DNA of 64,000 nt, from contig NC_067207.1 of NCBI RefSeq assembly GCF_026262505.1, positions 26,690,082 through 26,754,081 of the forward strand. The letters run 5' to 3'. Within the stretch, counting starts at the first letter, position 1. The number at the start of each line of letters is the position of its first letter. This stretch comes from Trichomonas vaginalis G3 (taxonomy: Eukaryota > Parabasalia > Trichomonadida > Trichomonadidae). A program made the translations under genes and the position numbers. Shown piece after piece: positions 48,146 to 58,476 of the stretch. A model generated the notes under the pieces. That model was not told the DNA's origin, searched no databases, and saw only the letters and a list, made by a program, of their open reading frames with translations.

Positions 48146-48151
48146 GGCGGT
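48146..48151 (+). repeat. Target-site duplication GGCGGT, left
   Basis: GGCGGT directly precedes the element start AGTTAGTATAC. The same six bases in the same orientation follow the element end at 63299-63304. Six bases is the Polinton-typical duplication length. The chance of a random exact match at the arm boundary is small. Confidence 0.85.
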
Positions 48152-48332
48152 AGTTAGTATACATATCAAGTGTACTGTGGCACTGCGTTCCACCTTACCC
48201 ATTATATGTGAATTTGACACTTTACGAAACCGTTAACGTATATTTTACAACACAAACGACAACACTAACTTAACCTTAAATATTTACAAAGCCACCAACC
48301 ACTTCACCTCACTAATGTAAAAATAAACGTTC

Positions 48333-48653
48333 TCACTTACAAAAGTATTGCAACTCCTCCCATTGCTGTGCTTCACATAACAGCTCATAATCTTCTGACT
48401 CACTTTCTTCTTCATATAGGTCAAAATCACTGTCAAAATAAATGTTAGTAAGTTTTGACAAAGCTAATGAAACACGTTTACCGTTTGTATCGTATGCTTG
48501 TATAAACTTTCCATTCTTCATTCCTTCATAAACGCTCAAACTAACTTTACCCTTTCTCCCTCGTATCTGATAGAATGTATTTTCACGAGGAACGAAGAAC
48601 AAATTCTTGAACTCATGACCGTTGTAGTTTGTTATCTCAATAGTTTTCGTCAT
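48333..48653 (-). CDS. Satellite protein 1 (stand-alone HNH-associated domain), left copy
   Basis: 106 residues (MTKTIEITNYNGHEFKNLFF). The first about 70 residues align with the C-terminal domain of the satellite HNH protein: (I/V)EIT(N/D)Y, a double aromatic strand, then a (K)LTNIY/FKRLYGF-type end. The tail is strongly acidic (EEESESEDYE). It may be an inhibitor, specificity partner or free-standing targeting domain. Identical product in the right arm. Looks whole. Confidence 0.7.
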   Translation of the reverse strand: MTKTIEITNYNGHEFKNLFFVPRENTFYQIRGRKGKVSLSVYEGMKNGKFIQAYDTNGKRVSLALSKLTNIYFDSDFDLYEEESESEDYELLCEAQQWEELQYFCK

Positions 48654-48811
48654 TTACATCCAAATAAAAATTTTCAGTAAATAAAAATAAACTTAAAAAT
48701 TAATGATATCACCACCCTCACACGTATGAAAACATCCATTTAAATTTAGGTGAAGTGGTGAGATCTCACCTCTTTTTTCACCTCTTTTTTCACCCTGTTG
48801 AATTCATTGCT
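48654..48811. promoter_or_regulatory. Promoter and GGTGAGATCTCACC palindrome
   Basis: This 158-bp spacer contains ATATCACCACCCTCACACGT and the AGGTGA...GGTGAGATCTCACC...CACCTC compound palindrome (about 48750-48797). The whole block recurs, diverged, at 10180-10275, which makes it the best-conserved non-coding part of the family. Confidence 0.6.
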
Positions 48812-49048
48812 TTATAACTCTCTTCCTTTCTCCAACTCTTCTAACTTCTTCCTAAGTTCAGCAATGTTGTCCTCATGAAGTTTAATCTTCCTTAATATAC
48901 CTTCTTTATCTAATGGTTGCTTTATCTTTCTAAACTGAACTCTACCATCCTTCATAGTATGAATGTAAAAACCTTCTGGAATAGTTCCTGATTTAATGTA
49001 TTCTACCAAAAACTTTTGTTTCATTGCTTCAGTGACTTTATTTGTCAT
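48812..49048 (-). CDS. Satellite protein 2 (short coiled coil), left copy
   Basis: 78 residues. The N-terminal MTNKVTEAMKQKFLVEYIKSG and strand-rich FYIHTMKDGRVQFRKIK lead into a coiled-coil end (LHEDNIAELRKKLEELEKGREL). Identical in the right arm (62402-62638) and decayed in the relic at about 10270-10560. Probably a dimeric DNA- or protein-binding factor. Looks whole. Confidence 0.65.
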   Translation of the reverse strand: MTNKVTEAMKQKFLVEYIKSGTIPEGFYIHTMKDGRVQFRKIKQPLDKEGILRKIKLHEDNIAELRKKLEELEKGREL

Positions 49049-49838
49049 TTTACTCTAAGGTGAAGCTAGCACAGCGATAATGGATTTCATGACTTTTTAG
49101 TATTTCACGCAATCTTAACAGATAGCCTTACAAGTACTTCCAGTGTCCCTAGCTGTCTCTCCTTTTTATATAACTCCATGACATTTATAATCTCGCGAAA
49201 CTTAACAGGTAGCATAACAGATTAAAATCAGATGAGGTTTTGAACCAAAATTTCTAAGCAACGTTGTCAAGGATTTTGAGGAACTAGGGACAGAGTGTGG
49301 CAAAGTCCAAGATTTAATTTATCTTCATCTGTTTCATCAGCTATCTCATCTAATATGCCAATATTTTATTCATAACTCGTGGCAAACTCACTAACTTTCA
49401 TTATGTTCATTGCATGCTTCATCTGATAGAAAGTATGACTTTCATTAACTCTGTGAGATAATGAAAACTACTAGGGACAGAGACCATGGTAAAGTTTATG
49501 ACTTTCATTATTTCCAGAACTTAATGAAAACTACTAGGGACAGAGACCATGGCAAAGTTCATGATTTAATTTATTCTCTCACTAACAACAAACACAAACC
49601 CAACACTAACATCAAGTACTAACTTCAGCACAAATGACAAACGCTAACAACAAACACAACTCCAACACTAACGACAAAAATAAATGTCCTCACTTCTTAC
49701 AAAGTAATATGTGCTTCTTACACCACCATAGCTCAAACGTTTTCTTTTCAAACATCGATTGAAACTTATTTTGAGCCATTGGCTTTAGTCCTCTTTTTCT
49801 TCAAATACGCCAAGAAATCTTCTTTCACATCTTTTCAC
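49049..49838. repeat. Non-coding spacer with dispersed CTAGGGACAGAG motifs
   Basis: No frame is apparent. The sequence CTAGGGACAGAG(A/T)..(A/G)TGGCAAAGT recurs about three times (near 49285, 49468 and 49536), each followed by AT-rich ATGATTTAATTTAT-like sequence. An inverted GTGTCCCTAGCTGTC lies near 49142. Short AACACAAACTCCAACACTAAC repeats follow (49585-49675). Possibly an origin or regulatory region. Confidence 0.5.
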
Positions 49839-50057
49839 TTCATAAGCCTTCTTTAAACTCCTCCTTTGTTAAGTTCTATGAAATCCTTTATCTCATTCTT
49901 TGTTGGCAATGGCTTCTTCACGAACGACATCGTGAACTATTTCATCATTGCATTCATGTATGACCTCCTCACTGTTCTCATGAACTATTTCAACACTGTT
50001 CTCATGAACGACCTCCTTACTGTCTTTCATAAGCGTTTCAAAGTCTCCTTTACTCAT
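49839..50057 (-). pseudogene. Satellite protein 3 (small charged), left copy
   Basis: The counterpart of the intact 72-aa frame at 61451-61669, with VHENS/IHEC repeat-like residues. Left copy looks slightly altered. Confidence 0.5.
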
Positions 50058-50094
50058 TACTTCAATCTCATGCTGTTCACAGTAGTACTTAAAC

Positions 50095-52211
50095 TCACTG
50101 TAATATGTCTTTGTTGTATGTTATATTGCTTCCCATGTACTCCATGAATTTTTCAAGCACTTCCTCATAATTCACTGTTTCTTTCTTTCCACGACCTTCT
50201 AATATCATACTTGCTTCGTAAATATAACTTCTTGCAGAACCGTCTCGCTTTCTACTTCTCTTCACAAATTCTCTCATCTTGCCACCAAATACATTTGAAC
50301 TACATGCAAAGAATTCATTCTCCTTCGCAAATTCTTTATATCTTCTGTAGCACTCTGTACAATTCCATCCGGATACAAACTTTTCATAGAACTCCTCGTA
50401 AAACATTTGGTAAGGTGTTTTGTTCATTTGATGAGTTCTTGTTTAGCCTGGTGAATGGTATCTTCCTTACATCAAATTCACTTAAATCTTTCTTCATGAA
50501 GTACGTCAGTAAGTTTGAATAAAACTCTTCATTAAAGCTTTCAATGAGATTTGAGAATATTCGTAATTTCCTTTGTATCTGCTGCTTACGTCAATGACAA
50601 CAAATCTTCTGTCGTCTTTGTCAATCTTTACTGAGTTGAAGTTGTTAGATATCATGATGATATCAAACATTCTCTATTTTCTTACTGGCTGACACTTCTG
50701 ATTTAAGTCCAACTGAGTCTCTGTTACTATTGACTTTAGTGCGTCGTGGTTCATGACCTTAGACGTATCGCATGAGCTTAGTTCATTGCATACGATGAGC
50801 TTCATGTTCTCAATAGCAGCATTGAATCTACCAACCACATTCTCTATTGCCGTTATATTATTGTTGGCTACTTGCTAATGAGCTCGCATAGAACATTACT
50901 AAGTACATTCTTACCAGTTCCTTGCTTTCCTGTTAACAAAAGTACTGTTCCAGTCTTTCCACAAGGATTTTGAACGATGTAGGCGAACCAGTTCAAACAT
51001 ACTCATAAAGCTCTTCATCCTCATTACATATGACATCGTGAACATGTTTCAAATATCCTTCAATAACGCTTTCATCTACTTCATTCAGTACCTCATACTC
51101 ATATCCTCTGAAATAGCTGTAAATGTCATCTCTTTCGTCAAAGAATCTCATGCCTGACTTCATAAGATAGTTCTTGTTCTGACCCGCTTCATAATCATCA
51201 GTGCGTTCACATCCTTCTCTTCAATACGTCTACATAAACACTCTTCATGAGCTTATTGAATTCCTTGCTATCTACTGACACAAGTGTTGTTGTGTCTCGT
51301 ATTCCATCATAATCTTTCACTAGATATGTCATACGTGCTCCGTCAATAACGACAACACATCTTCTTAAGTCATTTATAACACTAGCTATGTCAATACCGT
51401 CTCACTCATGTACTTATTTCTTCTCAAGTCCTTTAGTGTGAAAGTGTCTCTAAGTTCTATTTCAAGCAATTCATTTACATCCTTTGCAATACTTCTCTAT
51501 AAAATATTTCTGTCGTTCTTTACTAAGTTTCTTACAGCTCTGAAGAACCATGTGTTTTGACTCAAACATCCTTCACAAACTTCTCTCATTCATTCCTAGT
51601 TCTTTCATGTCATTATCTTCAACCTCTATGGTCTCATTGACTAAGGTCAAAGGGTTCTTAGTCATTGCTGGTCTTATCTGAAACAATGTTTGTGCAACAG
51701 GTTTAACTAGTTCAGCAACGTCCTTCCTTAATATGAATAGCTGTTTCCACTCATCTTTGCTAACAGTTCTTTCATAACCACTGACAGTAATGATTTCATT
51801 TGCTGACCTTAGACACTTATGTTCTATCATTTGTATTGCTTTTGTGTAAGGCTTTCGTGAGCATAGGTTGTATATGTCATTCCTGCAATGTTCATTCATG
51901 CCAATAGTACTAAATCCTTTCTTTGCTGTTGAGTGCATAATATCCATTAGTTCCTGTGTTCGTATTGCTGTCTCATAAAATACAACAAGACCTTTGTCAT
52001 CTATGACGTACTTACCGAAAACATTGCTTATATTCTTTAACCATGAAATAACATCCTCATTCATGCTGTCAAACATGAAGTAAGGTCTTACATACTCTTC
52101 ACTTATAAGATACTCCACAAAGTACTTGTTAAGCTCTATGTCCTCGTGAGCGATTTCATTAGGTTTGATATTAGTTCCTTTTGTCATTGCTGTCATGTAC
52201 TTCACTCTCAT
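50095..52211 (-). pseudogene. SF3 (D5-like) helicase, left copy
   Basis: The left-arm counterpart of 59279-61414. The intact C-terminal part (50095-50427) shows the winged-helix type end of D5 helicases (YQMFYEEFYEKF, CYRRYKEFAKEN, MREFVKRSRKRDG). The N-terminal part (51573-52211) is also open. Broken, with several breaks between them. Confidence 0.75.
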
Positions 52212-52223
52212 AGTTCCTTTCAA

Positions 52224-52311
52224 TAGCGTAAAAATACTTCATTGTTTCATAACTGCTCTAAATTCTGTTCAAAATTCGTACAACATAACTTTTTAACATT
52301 AGTGAAAGAAC
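52224..52311. promoter_or_regulatory. Divergent helicase/HNH promoter, left
   Basis: The roughly 90-100 bp between the helicase and HNH starts holds ATTCGTACAACATAACTTTTTAACATTAGTGAAAGAAC-type sequence directly before the HNH ATG. No AGATCT palindrome is present here, in contrast to the other spacers. The right-arm copy is at about 59179-59278. Confidence 0.45.
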
Positions 52312-53016
52312 ATGAGCGAAACAACAACATCTAACATTACAGAAGAAGTCAATGACAATGCCGATGAAAACATTACAGAAGGAGCTAGTGAAAATATTGA
52401 CGAGTTCAGTGAGGAAGAAGATATTGAGGACGTCAATGAGAACGTTAGTGGGGAACAAACTCAATGGGAAACATTGAGAAATCATGAAGATTATGAGATT
52501 TGTACGACATATCCTTTTACTATTCGTCGAAAGAAAGACAAACATATTATGAGTGAATACTTAAATAATTATGGTTATATTGTGCTTAGTTTAAACAACA
52601 AAATACATTTAAAGCATAGAATTATTGCAGAACAGTGGATTGAAAATCCAAACAATTTGAAAGAAATAGACCATATAAATCATGATAGAACGGACAACAG
52701 AATCTCAAACCTTCGTTGGTGTTCTAAATCTGAAAACAATAGAAATAAAAGCAAGTATGGCGATATAGTTTATGAGTTCGTTGATGAAATATCTGACGAA
52801 GCTGTTGAAATAACAGATTATGGTAAGCATTCGTTTGAGTTCTACTACTATGTTGAGAATGAAGACGCATTCTATTATTATACAGGTCTTAACTATCGAA
52901 AACTTCATATAAACTTTACAAAAACAGGTGCTGCTTATGTTTGTATGATAGATACAGAAAACAAGAGTGTAATCTTATGCATAAACAAATTCAAACGCTT
53001 GTACGGCTTCATGTAG
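52312..53016 (+). CDS. HNH endonuclease with C-terminal accessory domain, left copy
   Basis: 234 residues. An acidic Thr/Asn/Glu-rich N-terminus (about 1-50) is followed by a NUMOD4-like segment (WETLRNHEDYEIC, then PFTIRRKKDKHI, LNNYGYIVLSLNNKIHLKHRIIAEQWI). The HNH motif is IDHINHDRTDNRISNLRWCS near residues 121-142. The C-terminal domain (about 165-234) is homologous to satellite protein 1. It resembles homing-type nucleases and may nick DNA for replication, arm recombination or target invasion. Related to the Maverick HNH gene at 47422. Looks whole in this arm. Confidence 0.8.
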   Translation: MSETTTSNITEEVNDNADENITEGASENIDEFSEEEDIEDVNENVSGEQTQWETLRNHEDYEICTTYPFTIRRKKDKHIMSEYLNNYGYIVLSLNNKIHLKHRIIAEQWIENPNNLKEIDHINHDRTDNRISNLRWCSKSENNRNKSKYGDIVYEFVDEISDEAVEITDYGKHSFEFYYYVENEDAFYYYTGLNYRKLHINFTKTGAAYVCMIDTENKSVILCINKFKRLYGFM

Positions 53017-53084
53017 GACAAACATTATTTTTCAACACTAACGCCAACACGTAGGACAAACATTCATGACTAACATTACTGTAT

Positions 53085-53940
53085 AAACTTCATCGTATAT
53101 GTTTTGTCGAAACTAAACATAAATGATTTGTCATGATTTCTTCGTATATGTTTTGTCATGATTTCATCGTAAATGATTTGTCAAGATTTCATCGTAAATG
53201 ATTTGTCATGACTTCATCGTAAATGTTTTGTCAAACTGCATCGTAAATGTTTTGTCAAACTGCATCGTATATGTTTTGTCATGATTTCATCGTAAATGAT
53301 TTGTCAAACTTCATCGTAAATGCTTCATCGTAAATGCTTTGTCAAGGTTTCATCGTATATGTTTTGTCAAGAATTCATCGTAAATGCTTTGTCAAGGTTT
53401 CATCGTATATGTTTTGTCAAAACTTCATCGTAAATGCTTTGTCAAGGTTTCATCGTAAATGCTTTGTCAAAACTTCATCGTAAATGCTTTGTCAAAACTT
53501 CATCGTAAATGTTTGTCATGATTTCTTCGTAAATGATTTGTCATGATTTCATCGTAAATGTTTGTCATGATTTCTTCGTAAACACTTTGTCATGATTTCT
53601 TCGTAAACACTTTGTCATGACTTCTTCGTAAACACTTTGTCATGATTTCTTCGTAAACACTTTGTCAAGGTTTCATCGTATATGTTTTGTCATGACTTCA
53701 TCGTAAACACTTTGTCAAAACTTCATCGTAAATGCTTTGTCATGATTTCTTCGTAAATGCTTTGTCAAAACTTCATCGTATATGCTTTGTCAAAACCTCA
53801 TCGTAAATGCTTTGTCAAAACTTCATCGTAAATGCTTTGTCAAGGTTTCATCGTAAATGCTTTGTCAAAACTTCATCGTAAATGCTTTGTCAAGGTTTCA
53901 TCGTATATGTTTTGTCAAAACTTCATCGTAAATGTTTTCA
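53085..53940. repeat. 25-bp iteron-like array, left arm block 1
   Basis: About 34 tandem degenerate units of (A)CTTCATCGTAAATGCTTTGTCAAA type, roughly 24-25 bp each. Variation centres on TTCATCG/TTCTTCG and AAATG/TATATG. There are no spacers, so this is not a CRISPR array. The core TTTGTCA and CGTAAATG/CGTATATG words are constant, as expected of a protein-binding iteron. Confidence 0.85.
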
Positions 53941-54420
53941 GTGTCACCATGTCACCATGTCACCAGGTTAATTAACTTCTCCTAAAATTACTGACAACAT
54001 GACATTTTGACAACAATCCAGGAGGAAGGCATTTATGAATTATTTTTGAAGAACTGAAGGTGTCACCACGTCACTATGTGTCACTCGGTTATTTAACTTC
54101 TCTGAAAAAAATGAGACAACATGACATTTTGACAACAATCCAGGAGGAAGGCATTTATGAATTATTTTTGAATAACTGATAGCGTCACCACGTCACCATG
54201 TGTCACCAGGTTAATTAACTTCTTTTAAAATTACTGACAACATGACATTTTGACAACAGGTACGAAAGGAGGAAGGTATTTATGAATTATTTTTGAAGAA
54301 CTGAAGGTGCTACCATGTTACCATGTGCTACCATGTCAATTAACTTCTTTTAAAAATGATGACAACATGACATTTTGACAACAGTTCAGGAGGAAGGCAA
54401 AAATAAATTCCAATCATACT
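53941..54420. repeat. About 120-bp tandem repeats, left arm
   Basis: Four diverged copies of a unit containing GTCACCATGTGTCACCAGGTTA and AACTTCTTTTAAAA. It also contains GACAACATGACATTTTGACAAC, GGAGGAAGGCATTTATGAATTATTTTTGA. Unit starts are near 53941, 54058, 54180 and 54303. The direct ACCATGTCACCATGTCACC words form a short sub-repeat. It interrupts the 25-bp array at the same place in both arms. Confidence 0.8.
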
Positions 54421-54429
54421 TTATAAAGC

Positions 54430-55510
54430 TTCATTTACAAGTATTTCATCGTAAATGCTTTGTCAAAACTTCATCGTAAATGCTTTGTCATGACTTCATC
54501 GTATATGCTTTGTCAAGGGTTCATTGTATATGTTTGTCAAGGGTTCATTGTATATGTTTGTCAAGGGTTCATTGTATATGTTTGTCAAGATTTCTTCGTA
54601 AATGCTTTGTCAAGATTTCATCGTAAATGATTTGTCAAGGTTTCATCGTATATGTTTGTCATGACTTCTTCGTATATGTTTTGTCAAGACTTTGTCAAGA
54701 CTTCATCGTAAATGTTTTGTCAAGAATTCATCGTAAATGTTTTGTCAAGACTTTGTCAAACTTCTTCGTAAATGCTTCATCGTAAATGCTTTGTCAAGGG
54801 TTCATCGTATATGTTTGTCATGACTTCTTCGTATATGTTTTGTCAAGATTTCATCGTAAATGTTTTGTCAAGACTTCATCGTAAATGCTTTGTCAAGAAT
54901 TCATCGTAAATGTTTTGTCAAACTTCTTCGTAAATGCTTCATCGTAAATGCTTTGTCAAGGGTTCATCGTATATGTTTTGTCAAGATTTCATCGTAAATG
55001 ATTTGTCATGATTTCATCGTAAATGCTTTGTCAAACATAAACGTAAATGATTTGTCATGATTTCTTCGTAATGAGTGTAAATGACCCAAAAATAATGTTT
55101 AGATGAAGAGGTGAGATCTCACCTGTTTTCTCACCTAATTTTTCACCCTCATGAATTTGTCAAGGTTTCATCGTATATGTTTTGTCAAGACTTTGTCATG
55201 ACTTCTTCGTAAATGATTTGTCATGACTTCTTCGTAAATGATTTGTCAAGATTTCATCGTAAATGCTTTGTCATGACTTCTTCGTAAATGTTTTGTCAAG
55301 GGTTCATCGTATATGCTTTGTCAAACATAAACGTAAATGATTTGTCAAGATTTCATCGTAAATGCTTCATCGAATTTCATCGTATATGCTTTGTCATGAC
55401 TTCTTCGTAAATGATTTGTCATGACTTCTTCGTATATGTTTTGTCAAGACTTCATCGTAAATGCTTCATCGAATTTCATCGTAAATGCTTTGTCATGACT
55501 TCTTCGTAAT
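54430..55510. repeat. 25-bp iteron-like array, left arm block 2
   Basis: About 40 further units, more variable than block 1 (TTCATTGTATATG and AAACATAAACG variants). The block is interrupted at about 55070-55140 by a TGAGTGTAAATGACC...GGTGAGATCTCACC...CACCCTCATG palindrome module. It ends with a second module near 55505-55575 whose core is GGTTAGATATAACC. Confidence 0.85.
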
Positions 55511-55624
55511 GAGTGTAAATGACCAAAAATAATGTTTAGGGTAGATGGTTAGATATAACCCAATAACTACCCTCATTTCATTCTATACACAATTTACATC
55601 ATAGACGATTTAATAGATAAAATA
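55511..55624. promoter_or_regulatory. Inner end of the left arm
   Basis: Contains GTAAATGACCAAAAATAATG, a GGGTAGATGGTTAGATATAACCCAATAACTACCC palindrome module, then ATTCTATACACAATTTACATCATAGACG leading into the spacer. The mirror copy is at 55893-56010. The arms could pair here to extrude a cruciform with a 268-base loop. Confidence 0.6.
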
Positions 55625-55892
55625 TATTTTATGTCTGTAATTAATTAGTTAATAATGTAGCGGATGAACTGCAGAAATATATTTTATCGTTAATGTTTTC
55701 GTAAATATTTTTAGGATACTTTCACCAAATAATGTTTATATCAGATGAAACAGTAAAGTATTTTATGTCTGTAATTAATTAGTTAATAATGTAGCGGATG
55801 AACTGCAGAAATATATTTTATCGTTAATGTTTTCGTAAATATTTTTAGGATACTTTCACCAAATAATGTTTATATCAGATGAAACAGTAAAG
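55625..55892. repeat. Central spacer: two tandem 134-bp units
   Basis: The only unique part of the element, 268 bp, is exactly two direct copies of a 134-bp unit (unit boundaries near 55631, 55765 and 55899). The unit contains GTAATTAATTAGTTAATAATG (partly palindromic), GTAGCGGATGAACTGCAG and TTTTAGGATACTTTCACC. The two copies look identical. It breaks the symmetry of the palindrome and is a candidate origin, hairpin-resolution or recombination site. Confidence 0.85.
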
Positions 55893-56010
55893 TATTTTAT
55901 CTATTAAATCGTCTATGATGTAAATTGTGTATAGAATGAAATGAGGGTAGTTATTGGGTTATATCTAACCATCTACCCTAAACATTATTTTTGGTCATTT
56001 ACACTCATTA

Positions 56011-57095
56011 CGAAGAAGTCATGACAAAGCATTTACGATGAAATTCGATGAAGCATTTACGATGAAGTCTTGACAAAACATATACGAAGAAGTCATGACA
56101 AATCATTTACGAAGAAGTCATGACAAAGCATATACGATGAAATTCGATGAAGCATTTACGATGAAATCTTGACAAATCATTTACGTTTATGTTTGACAAA
56201 GCATATACGATGAACCCTTGACAAAACATTTACGAAGAAGTCATGACAAAGCATTTACGATGAAATCTTGACAAAACATTTACGAAGAAGTCATGACAAA
56301 TCATTTACGAAGAAGTCATGACAAAGTCTTGACAAAACATATACGATGAAACCTTGACAAATTCATGAGGGTGAAAAATTAGGTGAGAAAACAGGTGAGA
56401 TCTCACCTCTTCATCTAAACATTATTTTTGGGTCATTTACACTCATTACGAAGAAATCATGACAAATCATTTACGTTTATGTTTGACAAAGCATTTACGA
56501 TGAAATCATGACAAATCATTTACGATGAAATCTTGACAAAACATATACGATGAACCCTTGACAAAGCATTTACGATGAAGCATTTACGAAGAAGTTTGAC
56601 AAAACATTTACGATGAATTCTTGACAAAGCATTTACGATGAAGTCTTGACAAAACATTTACGATGAAATCTTGACAAAACATATACGAAGAAGTCATGAC
56701 AAACATATACGATGAACCCTTGACAAAGCATTTACGATGAAGCATTTACGAAGAAGTTTGACAAAGTCTTGACAAAACATTTACGATGAATTCTTGACAA
56801 AACATTTACGATGAAGTCTTGACAAAGTCTTGACAAAACATATACGAAGAAGTCATGACAAACATATACGATGAAATCTTGACAAAGCATTTACGAAGAA
56901 ATCTTGACAAAACATATACGATGAACCCTTGACAAACATATACAATGAACCCTTGACAAACATATACAATGAACCCTTGACAAACATATACAATGAACCC
57001 TTGACAAAGCATATACGATGAAGTCATGACAAAGCATTTACGATGAAGTTTTGACAAAGCATTTACGATGAAATACTTGTAAATGAAGCTTTATA
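56011..57095. repeat. 25-bp iteron-like array, right arm block 2
   Basis: The mirror of 54430-55510, with CATTTACGATGAAGTCTTGACAAAG-type units and the palindrome module near 56365-56425 (GGTGAGATCTCACC). Open frames read through it are repeat artefacts. Confidence 0.85.
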
Positions 57096-57580
57096 AAGTA
57101 TGATTGGAATTTATTTTTGCCTTCCTCCTGAACTGTTGTCAAAATGTCATGTTGTCATCATTTTTAAAAGAAGTTAATTGACATGGTAGCACATGGTAAC
57201 ATGGTAGCACCTTCAGTTCTTCAAAAATAATTCATAAATACCTTCCTCCTTTCGTACCTGTTGTCAAAATGTCATGTTGTCAGTAATTTTAAAAGAAGTT
57301 AATTAACCTGGTGACACATGGTGACGTGGTGACGCTATCAGTTATTCAAAAATAATTCATAAATGCCTTCCTCCTGGATTGTTGTCAAAATGTCATGTTG
57401 TCTCATTTTTTTCAGAGAAGTTAAATAACCGAGTGACACATAGTGACGTGGTGACACCTTCAGTTCTTCAAAAATAATTCATAAATGCCTTCCTCCTGGA
57501 TTGTTGTCAAAATGTCATGTTGTCAGTAATTTTAGGAGAAGTTAATTAACCTGGTGACATGGTGACATGGTGACACTGAA
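57096..57580. repeat. About 120-bp tandem repeats, right arm
   Basis: The mirror of 53941-54420: four units with GTTGTCAAAATGTCATGTTGTC, TTAATTAACCTGGTGACACATGG and AATAATTCATAAATGCCTTCCTCC words. Confidence 0.8.
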
Positions 57581-58410
57581 AACATTTACGATGAAGTTTT
57601 GACAAAACATATACGATGAAACCTTGACAAAGCATTTACGATGAAGTTTTGACAAAGCATTTACGATGAAACCTTGACAAAGCATTTACGATGAAGTTTT
57701 GACAAAGCATTTACGATGAGGTTTTGACAAAGCATATACGATGAAGTTTTGACAAAGCATTTACGAAGAAATCATGACAAAGCATTTACGATGAAGTTTT
57801 GACAAAGTGTTTACGATGAAGTCATGACAAAACATATACGATGAAACCTTGACAAAGTGTTTACGAAGAAATCATGACAAAGTGTTTACGAAGAAATCAT
57901 GACAAAGCATTTACGAAGAAATCATGACAAAGCATTTACGAAGAAATCATGACAAAGTGTTTACGAAGAAATCATGACAAAGCATTTACGATGAAATCAT
58001 GACAAATCATTTACGAAGAAATCATGACAAACATTTACGATGAAACCTTGACAAAGCATTTACGATGAAGTTTTGACAAAGCATTTACGATGAAACCTTG
58101 ACAAAGCATATACGATGAATTCTTGACAAAACATATACGATGAAACCTTGACAAAGCATTTACGATGAAGCATTTACGATGAAGTTTGACAAATCATTTA
58201 CGATGAAATCATGACAAAACATATACGATGCAGTTTGACAAAACATTTACGATGCAGTTTGACAAAACATTTACGATGAAGTCATGACAAATCATTTACG
58301 ATGAAATCTTGACAAATCATTTACGATGAAATCATGACAAAACATATACGAAGAAATCATGACAAATCATTTATGTTTAGTTTCGACAAAACATATACGA
58401 TGAAGTTTAT
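57581..58410. repeat. 25-bp iteron-like array, right arm block 1
   Basis: The mirror of 53085-53940, about 33 units (CATTTACGATGAAGTTTTGACAAAG and variants such as GTGTTTACGAAGAAATCATGA). Same internal order of variants as the left arm, so the arrays were duplicated as a whole rather than grown independently. Confidence 0.85.
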
Positions 58411-58476
58411 ACAGTAATGTTAGTCATGAATGTTTGTCCTACGTGTTGGCGTTAGTGTTGAAAAATAATGTTTGTC

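Larger units (their letters stand above)
38202..48151. mobile_element. Maverick B (Polinton), interrupted by the palindrome
   Basis: Begins AGGTAGTGGGGCTTCC at 38202 and reads rightward through methylase, membrane protein, 120-aa gene, amphipathic protein, penton-like gene, fibre, integrase, membrane-active protein, small genes, polymerase and an HNH gene. The element then continues beyond the inserted palindrome at 63305-64000. Gene content and 5'-AG end fit Polintons. No complete major capsid gene, cysteine protease or packaging ATPase is seen within the window. Broken, with perhaps eight to ten breaks. Young, by near identity to Maverick A. Confidence 0.85.
48152..55624. repeat. Giant terminal inverted repeat, left arm
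   Basis: 7473 bp, the reverse complement of the right arm apart from scattered single-base and short length differences (coordinate sums drift only from 111450 to 111517 along the arm). Length differences concentrate in spacers and repeat arrays. Confidence 0.9.

Noticed and set aside
48157-48225. Another tRNA-like sequence at the satellite end
   Set aside because: GTGGCACTGCGTTCCACC looked tRNA-like, but there is no B box and no cloverleaf.
56806-57057. Open frame with repeated CQGFIVYV peptides
   Set aside because: It is only the 25-bp array read in a frame that happens to lack stops. Unit changes do not favour protein sequence.
53085-58410. CRISPR array
   Set aside because: Units are contiguous and degenerate with no unique spacers, no leader and no cas genes, and the locus is eukaryotic.
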